Source of the DNA: Sulfurovum sp.
GTDB taxonomy: Bacteria > Campylobacterota > Campylobacteria > Campylobacterales > Sulfurovaceae
Assembly: GCA_021159425.1 (NCBI GenBank)
Contig: JAGGRU010000223.1
Location: 1-7,715, forward strand
DNA: 7,715 bases
Reading direction: 5' to 3'
The notes under the pieces were generated by a model. That model worked only from the letters and a program-made list of their open reading frames with translations, had not been told where the DNA came from and did no database searches. How positions within the stretch are numbered: position 1 is the stretch's first letter; each line of letters begins with the position of its first letter. This document shows, piece after piece, positions 1-6,317 of this stretch. A program made the translations under genes and the position numbers.

Positions 1-1130
1 GTTATGCTTACTATGGAGCAAAAGGCGTACTTTGTCTTTTCTCTGATTCTACAAATTCACACAACCCTGGATTTACGAAAAGTGAAACCGTTGTAGGGAG
101 AACATTTGATACCCTCTTTGACCTTGCAAAAGGAAGAGTGATCATGTCAACTTTCTCTTCAAACGTTCACCGTATCTTTCAAGCTATGGAGCGTGGGGTA
201 AAACATGGCAGAAAAATTTGTGTCATCGGACGTTCTATGGAGCGAAATGTAGAGACAAACAGAGCCTTAGGTTTCGTTGACATTGAGGACAAACACTTTA
301 TTGAAGTACATGAAGTACCAAAATATTCGGAGAATGAAATACTCATTGTCACTACCGGTTCACAAGGTGAAACAATGGCAGCATTGAACCGTATGGCTAC
401 AGATGAGCACAGACACATTAAGCTTAAACCATCCGATACAGTGATCATCTCTGCCTCTGCCATTCCAGGGAATGAAGGATCAGTTTCCAAACTCATGAAC
501 TTGCTTGTCAAAGCAGGTGTGACAGTACGATATAAAGAATTTGCAGACATTCACGTTTCAGGTCACGCTGGACAGGAGGAGCAAAAACTCATCTTGAGAC
601 TTGTACAGCCTAAATTCTTCTTGCCTGTACACGGTGAATACAATCACATTGCAAAACATGCCCAAACTGCTGTAGCATGTGGTGTTGACAAGAGAAATAT
701 CCTTCTTATGTCTGATGGTGATCAAGTAGAGATCACGCCTAAATTCATCAAAAAAGTGAAAACGGTCAAAACAGGTAAAACTTACATAGACAACCAAAAC
801 AATATGACAATTGAAGATGATGTTGTACTTGACAGACAAAAATTGGCAGAAGACGGAATTATCAATGTTGTGGCACAGATCGCACAGAGTAATCAAAAAA
901 TTGTTGGTAAACCAGTAATAAGTACACATGGTATTGTTCCAGACAAAGATGATAAAAAGTTTGCTAAAGAGATTGAAGTACTTCTTGAAACGATGTTACT
1001 CAACATGAAACCTGAAGCACTGAAAGACCACAGAAATATTGAAAATGAGATCAGAAGCAGTATTAGGAAACATGTAGTTCGTACTAAAAAGAGATATCCT
1101 CTTATTATCCCTACGATCTTCATCGTATAG
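1..1130 (+). CDS. rnj: Ribonuclease J, 3' part (5' end outside window)
   Basis: The reading frame is open from base 3, so this gene enters from the left; the GTG at 138 is an internal valine, not the start. RNase J is a cytoplasmic metallo-beta-lactamase/beta-CASP nuclease with endo- and 5'-3' exonuclease activity, used in mRNA turnover and rRNA maturation. Visible here are the beta-CASP part and the C-terminal domain: SDSTN with the conserved Asp (codon at 45), the GSQGE segment (codons about 360-374), ISASAIPGNE, HVSGHA (His codon at 552) and PVHGEYNH (His codon at 630). The last two are the metal/phosphate-site histidine motifs of the family. The C-terminal domain begins near DGIINVVAQI and ends with the typical YPLIIPTIFIV. 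The N-terminal HxHxDH metal motif lies outside the window. From memory, H. pylori has ksgA-rnj-kpsF in this order, which fits kdsD following here. The family assignment is very secure. Confidence 0.97.
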   Translation, partial: YAYYGAKGVLCLFSDSTNSHNPGFTKSETVVGRTFDTLFDLAKGRVIMSTFSSNVHRIFQAMERGVKHGRKICVIGRSMERNVETNRALGFVDIEDKHFIEVHEVPKYSENEILIVTTGSQGETMAALNRMATDEHRHIKLKPSDTVIISASAIPGNEGSVSKLMNLLVKAGVTVRYKEFADIHVSGHAGQEEQKLILRLVQPKFFLPVHGEYNHIAKHAQTAVACGVDKRNILLMSDGDQVEITPKFIKKVKTVKTGKTYIDNQNNMTIEDDVVLDRQKLAEDGIINVVAQIAQSNQKIVGKPVISTHGIVPDKDDKKFAKEIEVLLETMLLNMKPEALKDHRNIENEIRSSIRKHVVRTKKRYPLIIPTIFIV

Positions 1131-1137
1131 CACTCCT

Positions 1138-1169
1138 GTCGGGGCAAAGGTATTCAGACCTACCCCGAC
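1138..1169. terminator. GC-rich hairpin after rnj; possible terminator or REP-like palindrome
   Basis: A perfect 7-bp outer stem (GTCGGGG at 1138-1144, CCCCGAC at 1163-1169) is continued by an inner 4-bp stem (AGGT at 1148-1151, ACCT at 1158-1161) around a 6-base loop. A small asymmetric internal loop separates the two stems. It begins 8 bases after the rnj stop codon and is far more GC-rich than its surroundings. There is no T-run on either side, so a classical intrinsic terminator is not supported. It could slow or end rnj transcription, protect the mRNA 3' end, or be a copy of a dispersed palindromic repeat. It also occupies the -35 region of the downstream kdsD promoter. Confidence 0.5.
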
Positions 1170-1178
1170 CTACATCTA

Positions 1179-1187
1179 TGCTATAAT
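1179..1187 (+). promoter_or_regulatory. Extended -10 promoter of kdsD
   Basis: TGCTATAAT is a perfect -10 hexamer (1182-1187) preceded by the TG of an extended -10 element. No recognisable -35 hexamer lies 16-18 bases upstream, where the bases are CCTACC within the hairpin. This is the usual situation in Campylobacterota vegetative promoters. The expected transcription start is near 1194, giving a leader of about 20 bases before the ATG at 1215. It would drive kdsD and probably rluB and rarA. Confidence 0.7.
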
Positions 1188-1214
1188 CTTACATTCAAAT
1201 CACAAAGTAGAAAC

Positions 1215-2183
1215 ATGGATCTCATAAAAATCGCACAAGAAACATTTCATATTGAAGCAGATGCATTGCATAAAGCAGCTCAGCGTCTTGATCAGAATTT
1301 TTTAGATGCAATTGAACTCATACTCAATACCAAAGGGAAACTGATCATCACCGGTGTAGGCAAATCAGGGCTTGTTGGAGCAAAAATGGCTGCTACTTTT
1401 GCAAGTACAGGAACCTCTTCTTTCTTTTTGCACCCTACTGAAGCACTGCACGGTGATCTGGGAATGATAGGAAAAGAAGATATCCTTATGGCAATCTCTT
1501 ACAGTGGAGAGAGCGAAGAGCTTACAAAAATTCTTCCTCATATCAAACGTTTTGATATTCCTCTTATTGGACTCACCGGTCAAAAAGAGTCATCTTTAGG
1601 AAGATATTCAGATGTATTTTTAGACATCTCTATAGACAAAGAGGCTTGTCCTCTTAACATAGCACCAACGACTTCTACGACACTGACAATGGCACTTGGT
1701 GATGCCTTGGCTGTTGCACTGATGGAGAAACGTCAATTTAAAAAAGAGGATTTTGCCTCTTTTCATCCTGGTGGATCTCTAGGTAAAAAGCTTTTTATCA
1801 AGATAAAAGATCTAATGAGAACAAAGAACTTACCTATTATAGATGATGAAACAAGCGTCAAAGAGGCTGTAGTTGTTATGAGTGAAGGCAAGCTTGGTAC
1901 TGTACTCATTACAGACAAGAATGAAAAGTTCACTGCCCTGCTCAGTGATGGTGATTTAAGACGTGCATTGATGAATGAAACATTTAGCTTAGATCATTCA
2001 GCTATGATATACGCCACAAAGAACCCCAAAAGTTATCAGAATACTGAGCTTCTTGCCTATGAAGCACTTGAAATTATAGAAAATGATCGCATACAGCTTT
2101 TACCGATCACAAATGAGCAAAGTAAAATTATTGGGGTACTGCATATACACGATCTGGTGAATGCCGGTATTAAAAGCAAATAG
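1215..2183 (+). CDS. kdsD: Arabinose-5-phosphate isomerase (KpsF/GutQ family)
   Basis: A 322-residue protein of usual family length. It interconverts D-ribulose 5-phosphate and D-arabinose 5-phosphate in the cytoplasm, the first committed step of Kdo synthesis for lipopolysaccharide. The N-terminal SIS domain (about residues 38-173) has ITGVGKSGLVG, the HPTEALHGDLG stretch and SYSGESEEL. It is followed by HPGGSLG and two CBS domains (about 199-255 and 265-320). The catalytic residues I recall for E. coli KdsD (Lys59, Glu111, Glu152, His193) correspond here to Lys50, Glu102, Glu143 and His184, all with the same offset of nine, so the enzyme should be active. The ATG at 1215 is about 28 bases after a perfect -10 box; the ribosome binding site is weak. 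rluB follows after 25 bases. KpsF paralogues also occur in capsule loci, but no capsule gene is nearby, so a general Kdo role is more likely. Confidence 0.96.
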   Translation: MDLIKIAQETFHIEADALHKAAQRLDQNFLDAIELILNTKGKLIITGVGKSGLVGAKMAATFASTGTSSFFLHPTEALHGDLGMIGKEDILMAISYSGESEELTKILPHIKRFDIPLIGLTGQKESSLGRYSDVFLDISIDKEACPLNIAPTTSTTLTMALGDALAVALMEKRQFKKEDFASFHPGGSLGKKLFIKIKDLMRTKNLPIIDDETSVKEAVVVMSEGKLGTVLITDKNEKFTALLSDGDLRRALMNETFSLDHSAMIYATKNPKSYQNTELLAYEALEIIENDRIQLLPITNEQSKIIGVLHIHDLVNAGIKSK

Positions 2184-2208
2184 ATAAAAAAGTAAAGAAC
2201 GGAACAAA

Positions 2209-3093
2209 ATGAGAATAAATAAATATATTTCACATAATACAAGATACTCAAGACGAGAAGCCGATACACTTATAGAAGAAGGTCAAGTCAGCATAGATAA
2301 ACGTGCGGTAAATGATTTCGGCTACGATGTCCAAGAGGATGATCGTGTCTTTGTCAAAGGAAAACTCATCAAAGAGAGCAATGAACTAACGATCATTGTT
2401 TACAACAAACCCAAAGGTACACTGGTCACTAAAAAAGATGATAGAGGACGTACAACAATCTATCATAAGCTGCCTGGCAAATTTAGACACTTTGTACCCG
2501 TAGGCAGACTCGACTATGCCTCTGAAGGAGTTATGCTTCTCACGGACACTCCAGAAGTTGCTACAGCACTTATGGAGAGTTCTTTGGACCGTACCTATAA
2601 CCTTAAAATAGACAAGGCTGTAAGCGAAGAGATGATCAGCGCAATGAAAGAGGGTCTCGTACTTGATGATGCACGTGCCGGTGCACATGAGAAAAGCAAG
2701 ATCTTCTCTATGGAGTTTGCTCCTTTTGCACATTTTGAAATAAGATCTGAAGGGAAAAACTTTTCTAAACTTCGTGTTACCATAACCGAAGGTAAAAATA
2801 GAGAATTAAGACGTTTTTTTGCCCATTTTGAAGCCAAAGTACTAGACTTGAAAAGAGTCTCATTCGGAGGCATAGATCTAAACAATCTCCCTACCAATAA
2901 AACACGTTTCTTCACAAGAAGAGAATATGATGATGTGCATCAGTTCATGAAACGCAGAAAAGCGAATGCAGAAGCAGATATATACAATCAAGCAAATGCA
3001 GAAAAGCAGGAAAAAGAAAATCTTCGTGAAAAAGAGTACCAGAAAAATAAAGAAGAACATCAAAAAAAGTTTAAAAAAAGAGCAAAAGACTAA
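2209..3093 (+). CDS. rluB: RsuA/RluB-family rRNA pseudouridine synthase
   Basis: A 294-residue protein predicted to isomerise a specific uridine of ribosomal RNA to pseudouridine during ribosome assembly. Residues 1-50 form an S4 RNA-binding domain (MRINKYISHNTRYSRREADTLI). The catalytic domain follows, with YNKPKGTLVT near 65-74 and GRLDYASEG at 99-107, in which Asp102 is the catalytic aspartate. The usual Thr of the RLDxxTxG motif is a Ser here, a mild change. TEGKNRELRR is the second typical family motif. The segment DDRGRTTIYHKLP resembles RluB (23S rRNA) more than RsuA, so the symbol is given on likeness and the target base is not proven. Residues from about 247 to the end form a Lys/Glu-rich, probably helical tail that the core enzyme does not need. 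The ATG at 2209 is preceded by AACGGAAC. The gene lies between kdsD and rarA in a tight + strand string. Confidence 0.9.
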   Translation: MRINKYISHNTRYSRREADTLIEEGQVSIDKRAVNDFGYDVQEDDRVFVKGKLIKESNELTIIVYNKPKGTLVTKKDDRGRTTIYHKLPGKFRHFVPVGRLDYASEGVMLLTDTPEVATALMESSLDRTYNLKIDKAVSEEMISAMKEGLVLDDARAGAHEKSKIFSMEFAPFAHFEIRSEGKNFSKLRVTITEGKNRELRRFFAHFEAKVLDLKRVSFGGIDLNNLPTNKTRFFTRREYDDVHQFMKRRKANAEADIYNQANAEKQEKENLREKEYQKNKEEHQKKFKKRAKD

Positions 3094-3096
3094 CAT

Positions 3097-4290
3097 TTGC
3101 TAAATTTCGCACTTAAATACCGTCCAAAGAAACTTGATGAGATCATCGGGCAACAACATCTTTTAGGGCAAGATGCTGTACTGCAAAGATTGATAGAAAC
3201 AGGGCACCTTTCCCATACTTTTTTCTACGGACCTCCAGGATGCGGGAAGACCACTCTTGCAAGAATTATAGCCAAAGAATTAGACATACCTTTTTATGAA
3301 ATGAATGCCACTTCTCTCAAAATAGAAGACTTGCGTAAGATCTTCAAAGAGTATCACAATGCCCTGCAGAAACCACTTATTTTCATAGATGAAGTCCATA
3401 GACTCAGTAAAAACCAGCAAGAGGTACTTTTACCTTTTATGGAAAATAGTGCTGCTCTGATCATTGGTGCATCCACAGAAAACCCCTACTACTCACTTAC
3501 TGCTGCTATGCGTTCGCGTTCACATCTGTTTGAACTCACGGCGGTCAGTCAGGAAGAAATGGCTAAGCATTTAAATACAATCATCAAACTTGAAGAGCTC
3601 GAAGTAGCCGATGAGGCAAAAGAGTACCTTGTTTTCTCTTCCGGCGGCGATGTAAGAGCTATGCTAAACTTACTTGAGAGCGCAAAAGCCGTGAAGAAGC
3701 AGATATCTTTTGAAACATTAAAACAGATACGCCCTCATGCGATGCAGGCAGGAAGCTCTGAGAGTGAAAGTCACTACGAGCTTACCTCTGCCATGATAAA
3801 GAGTATCCGAGGCTCAGATATAGATGCTTCGGTCTATTATTTAGCAAGACTCATAGATGGTGGTGAGCCTGCTGAATTTATTGCCAGACGTTTAGCGATA
3901 CTTGCAAGTGAAGACATAGGTAATGCTAACCCCCCTGCCCTGAATCTTGCAAGTTCTACACTCAATATAGTAAAACATATAGGATATCCCGAAGCAAGGA
4001 TTTCTTTATCTCAATTGGTGATTTATCTGGCATCTTCACCTAAGTCAAACTCTGCGTATTTGGCTATAAACTCTGCTTTAAAAGCCATAGAAAATGGAGA
4101 GATCCACCCTATTCCCTCTCACATTAAAACACATGCAAAAGCCTATGTCTATCCACATGATTTCGGAGGATGGGTAGAACAGTCTTATCTTAGCAAACCT
4201 TTACATTTTTACAAAACCCAGCAAATAGGATTTGAAAAAACTCTATGGCAATGGCATGAAAAAATAAAGAATGATAAAACATTACTATAG
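3097..4290 (+). CDS. rarA: Replication-associated recombination protein RarA/MgsA (AAA+ ATPase)
   Basis: A 397-residue clamp-loader-like AAA+ ATPase that acts at stalled or damaged replication forks with SSB and RecA. Visible motifs are RPKKLDEIIGQQHLLG (9-24), Walker A GPPGCGKTT (45-53), Walker B LIFIDE (94-99), sensor 1 around GASTENP (124-130) and the SRS-type arginine-finger stretch (139-142). The C-terminal tetramerisation part contains SEDIGNANPPAL and AYLAINSALKAIENG. Length and motifs are typical of the whole family. The start must be the TTG at 3097: only three bases separate it from the rluB stop TAA, and the next in-frame ATG (codon 69) lies beyond Walker A. The upstream site is weak (AAAAGA), so translation is probably coupled to rluB. 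The gene ends 24 bases before the convergent unknown gene; no intrinsic terminator is evident between them. Confidence 0.96.
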   Translation: MLNFALKYRPKKLDEIIGQQHLLGQDAVLQRLIETGHLSHTFFYGPPGCGKTTLARIIAKELDIPFYEMNATSLKIEDLRKIFKEYHNALQKPLIFIDEVHRLSKNQQEVLLPFMENSAALIIGASTENPYYSLTAAMRSRSHLFELTAVSQEEMAKHLNTIIKLEELEVADEAKEYLVFSSGGDVRAMLNLLESAKAVKKQISFETLKQIRPHAMQAGSSESESHYELTSAMIKSIRGSDIDASVYYLARLIDGGEPAEFIARRLAILASEDIGNANPPALNLASSTLNIVKHIGYPEARISLSQLVIYLASSPKSNSAYLAINSALKAIENGEIHPIPSHIKTHAKAYVYPHDFGGWVEQSYLSKPLHFYKTQQIGFEKTLWQWHEKIKNDKTLL

Positions 4291-4314
4291 CGTTCAGCAA
4301 ACTATAAAATTAAA

Positions 4315-4728
4315 CTATTTCAGTGAACTAAACTCCTGTTTAGCCTGATCTGCGGTTATAGATCCAGAAAAAAATCTATCTTCAACACTGTTGATCTGTG
4401 TTAAAAGTTTTGTTTTTAAAGCTTCTCCATTAATTCTATCATTTACAAAGTTCTTCATACTCCCAAAATCCGGAAAAAGTAAAATATACTCATCTTTGAG
4501 TTTAGTCTTATTCCAAGCAGCAATCTGGGTCTTGGCATCAGCTCCCAAAAGATTTAAAACTTCCTGACCAACACTATCAACAGTCTGATATTTATCATAC
4601 ATATGCTTTTGATCATAACCCTTATTTCTGTATTTTTCATCATCTTCCTGAATATCACCAACAAAGTTAACGGTTAAATAAAGAAAACCAAGACCAATAG
4701 CTATAAAAATAAGAAAAGATTTATCCAT
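4315..4728 (-). CDS. Small membrane-anchored protein of unknown function
   Basis: A 137-residue protein that I do not recognise beyond its general type. Residues about 4-24 (FLIFIAIGLGFLYLTVNFV) form one hydrophobic helix after a short MDK start. The acidic stretch DIQEDDEK follows directly, which suggests the N-terminus is inside and the rest is periplasmic. There is no signal-peptidase or lipobox site. The remaining 110 residues are soluble, rich in Lys, Asp and Tyr, and seem mostly helical; no catalytic motif or cysteine is present. The gene is well supported as real: it has AGGA seven bases before the ATG, a perfect TATAAT upstream, and codon use like its neighbours. It is transcribed towards rarA and stands alone. 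Proteins of this kind are often lineage-specific in Campylobacterota, but I cannot confirm homologues without a search. Confidence 0.8.
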   Translation of the reverse strand: MDKSFLIFIAIGLGFLYLTVNFVGDIQEDDEKYRNKGYDQKHMYDKYQTVDSVGQEVLNLLGADAKTQIAAWNKTKLKDEYILLFPDFGSMKNFVNDRINGEALKTKLLTQINSVEDRFFSGSITADQAKQEFSSLK

Positions 4729-4735
4729 ATTACAA

Positions 4736-4762
4736 TCCTATAGGTTTAATTACACGATTATA
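4736..4762 (-). promoter_or_regulatory. Promoter -10 and ribosome binding site of the 137-residue protein gene
   Basis: Read on the - strand, TATAAT lies at 4762-4757 and AGGA at 4739-4736, seven bases before the ATG at 4728. The expected transcription start is near 4750, giving a leader of about 20 bases. No convincing -35 hexamer is present, but the upstream DNA is A/T-rich. The promoter diverges from the fic promoter about 140 bases to the right. Confidence 0.6.
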
Positions 4763-4889
4763 CTATAGTTTTTTAAAAATATTGGTTTGAATTAATGCTT
4801 TAAAATACAAGAAAAAAAGATTACCTTCGGCTATTAAACCTTGATGATTATTTTAGGAAGTTATCTCTATATATCATGTAGTTTTTTCA

Positions 4890-4918
4890 ATGATATGATT
4901 AGCTTGTTAATCTTATCA
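4890..4918. repeat. Operator-like box 1 upstream of fic
   Basis: Dyad symmetry: TGATATGATTA (4891-4901), six bases, then TAATCTTATCA (4908-4918), with 10 of 11 arm positions complementary. The 29-base unit is repeated at 4923-4951 with 25 of 29 identical bases; the differences fall in the spacer and inner right arm, and both outer arm sequences are kept. This pattern of symmetric, conserved arms around a variable centre is what a dimeric DNA-binding protein recognises. Box 1 contains the proposed -35 hexamer of fic. Confidence 0.7.
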
Positions 4919-4932
4919 TTTTATGATATGAT
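4904..4932 (+). promoter_or_regulatory. Proposed fic promoter, embedded in the two operator boxes
   Basis: TTGTTA (4904-4909, four of six matches to -35) and TATGAT (4927-4932, five of six matches to -10) are separated by exactly 17 bases. Transcription would start near 4939. AAAGG (4951-4955) then lies seven bases before the ATG at 4963. Because the -35 falls in box 1 and the -10 in box 2, a bound repressor would block RNA polymerase. A second TATGAT at 4922-4927 is an alternative -10 without a good -35. Confidence 0.55.
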
Positions 4933-4951
4933 TAACTACTTATTCTTATCA
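4923..4951. repeat. Operator-like box 2 upstream of fic
   Basis: Second copy of the dyad: TGATATGATTA (4924-4934), six bases, then TATTCTTATCA (4941-4951), with 9 of 11 arm positions complementary. Its centre is 33 bp from that of box 1, about three helical turns, so dimers on both boxes would sit on nearly the same DNA face. Box 2 contains the proposed -10 and start region of fic and ends 11 bases before the start codon, touching the ribosome binding site. Confidence 0.7.
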
Positions 4952-4962
4952 AAGGCGTACAA

Positions 4963-6093
4963 ATGGAAGAAAAAAAATGGATTTGGGAACATACTGACTA
5001 TCCGAACTTTCAATATAATCATACAGAACTCGATACAGTATTATCACAAGTGTCACGAAATACTGGGATTCTTGAAGGTACTATTCATACCCTCAATACT
5101 AGCAATACAACCTCCATACAGCTAGATGCTGCAACCAATGAAATCTTAGCTTCATCGGAGATAGAAGGTGAAATACTCAATAGAGATAGTGTACGCTCAT
5201 CTGTACGAAAAAAACTTGATGAAACCTTTGATTATACTAATGACCGTTCTACTCATCATACTGATGGCTTAGTAGATGTACTTATAGATAGTAGTTTTAA
5301 TCATGAAGCACTTACACAAGAAAGATTGCATGGATGGCATAATGCTTTATTTCCTAGTGGGTATAGTGGCATGAGTAAAATAGATGTAGCAAAATACAGA
5401 AGTGAAGAAATGTCTGTAGTCTCTGGCGGGGGGATGAAAGAAAAAATACACTATATAGCTCCTCCACATGATACCCTTACAGATGAAATGCATACATTTC
5501 TTGAGTATATAAATCATTCCAAGGGTAACCCTTACATTAAAAGTGCTATAGCCCATTTATGGTTTGTAATCATCCACCCTTATGATGATGGTAATGGTAG
5601 AATAACAAGAGCAATAGCTAACTATGTACTCTCAAAAGAGTTAGGGCTAAACCATAAATACTTTTCTATCTCTTCTGCGGTTATAAAAGATAAGAAAAAC
5701 TATTATGATGCCCTAGAAAAGACCAATAAGATTATGAATAATAAAAACTTTGATTTTACAGCTTGGGTACTATGGCATACACATATGATAAATACTGCTA
5801 TCAATATTTCTCTCGAAAATATAAAGGCTGTTGTAAACAAAACGAAGTTTTGGGATAGAGCCAGAACTTTAAACTTGAATGAAAAGCAAACCAAAGTCCT
5901 AAACAAACTACTCGATGCAGGAGAAGGAAAGTTTGAAGGTGGATTGACCAATAAAAAATATAGAGGCATAACAGGTACCACACAAGTAACTGCATCACGT
6001 CACATAAAAGAACTAGTAGATAAGGATTTATTACATGAAATAGAAGGTCATGGCGGTAGAAGTACTTGTTATGATATAGTATGGGATGAATAA
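4963..6093 (+). CDS. Fic-family AMP transferase (DUF4172-Fic-winged helix)
   Basis: A 376-residue stand-alone Fic protein. Enzymes of this family usually transfer AMP from ATP to a hydroxyl side chain of a target protein. Residues about 5-80 match the DUF4172 N-terminal domain (WIWEHTDYPNF) and carry SSEIEG (64-69). This fits the inhibitory-helix motif (S/T)xxxE(G/N), with Glu68 as the residue expected to block ATP, so it is a class II (intramolecular, N-terminal) auto-inhibited Fic. The active-site loop HPYDDGNGRITR (205-216) is complete: His205 is the general base, Asp209 binds metal, and Gly-Asn-Gly-Arg and Arg216 bind phosphate. Residues about 303-376 resemble a C-terminal winged helix (TQVTASRHIKELVDKDLL as recognition region). 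No separate antitoxin gene adjoins it. Its target is unknown. Two dyad boxes cover its promoter, suggesting autoregulation. It may have been acquired horizontally, but codon use is not strikingly foreign. Confidence 0.93.
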   Translation: MEEKKWIWEHTDYPNFQYNHTELDTVLSQVSRNTGILEGTIHTLNTSNTTSIQLDAATNEILASSEIEGEILNRDSVRSSVRKKLDETFDYTNDRSTHHTDGLVDVLIDSSFNHEALTQERLHGWHNALFPSGYSGMSKIDVAKYRSEEMSVVSGGGMKEKIHYIAPPHDTLTDEMHTFLEYINHSKGNPYIKSAIAHLWFVIIHPYDDGNGRITRAIANYVLSKELGLNHKYFSISSAVIKDKKNYYDALEKTNKIMNNKNFDFTAWVLWHTHMINTAINISLENIKAVVNKTKFWDRARTLNLNEKQTKVLNKLLDAGEGKFEGGLTNKKYRGITGTTQVTASRHIKELVDKDLLHEIEGHGGRSTCYDIVWDE

Positions 6094-6200
6094 ATGAATT
6101 TTTGGTTATCAATAGGTTAGCAATTGTAAAATAGTGAAAACTTAAAAAAGTGATGAAATTTCGTTGTAGTCGTTGTTTGTGAGGATTATATAAAAGTAGA
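6094..6200. other. Intergenic region between fic and the tRNA array
   Basis: These 107 A/T-rich bases receive transcription from both sides: fic from the left and the tRNA operon from the right. I see no strong hairpin followed by a T-run for either transcript. On the - strand the best candidate end is a weak run of six Ts (6145-6150 complement) without a stable stem. The heptamer TCGTTGT occurs twice nine bases apart (6161-6167, 6170-6176). No coding sequence is credible here. Confidence 0.5.
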
Positions 6201-6285
6201 TGGTGCGGATGAGAGGACTCGAACCTCCACGCCGTAAAGCACCAGATCCTAAGTCTGGCGTGTATACCAATTTCACCACATCCGC
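6201..6285 (-). tRNA. tRNA-Leu (anticodon TAG)
   Basis: Read on the - strand, the acceptor stem GCGGATG pairs with CATCCGC, followed by A73 and an encoded CCA. The anticodon loop CTTAGGA sits on the stem CCAGA/TCTGG and gives anticodon TAG, reading CUN leucine codons, chiefly CUA and CUG. The long variable arm (about 13 bases, TGCTTTACGGCG) is the class II mark of tRNA-Leu, and GGTTCGAGTCC is the T-loop. It is the last gene of the tRNA operon, so its 3' end faces the fic gene. Confidence 0.97.
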
Positions 6286-6317
6286 ATGTGACATTTTACC
6301 TAAACAATGTTAAAAGG

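Noticed and set aside
179..1147. Several - strand frames opposite rnj
   Set aside because: They are shadows of the strongly conserved RNase J frame, with no family likeness and no own signals.
4328..4343. CTAAAC-TCCT-GTTTAG hairpin near the rarA/137-residue gene junction
   Set aside because: The stem is A/T-rich, lies inside the last codons of the - strand gene and has no T-run, so I do not call it a terminator.
4742..4841. Inverted repeat AGGTTTAAT (4742-4750) / ATTAAACCT (4833-4841)
   Set aside because: Nine A/T-rich bases over 230 bases of intergenic DNA are easily expected by chance. No target duplication or transposase is associated.
4841..5125. 94-residue + strand frame overlapping the fic start
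   Set aside because: It runs through the operator boxes and then out of frame into fic. Its N-terminal part is A/T-rich low-complexity translation, and the fic frame explains the region.
6161..6176. Direct repeat TCGTTGT, period nine
   Set aside because: Only two short copies; no array, spacer structure or link to a CRISPR or attachment site.
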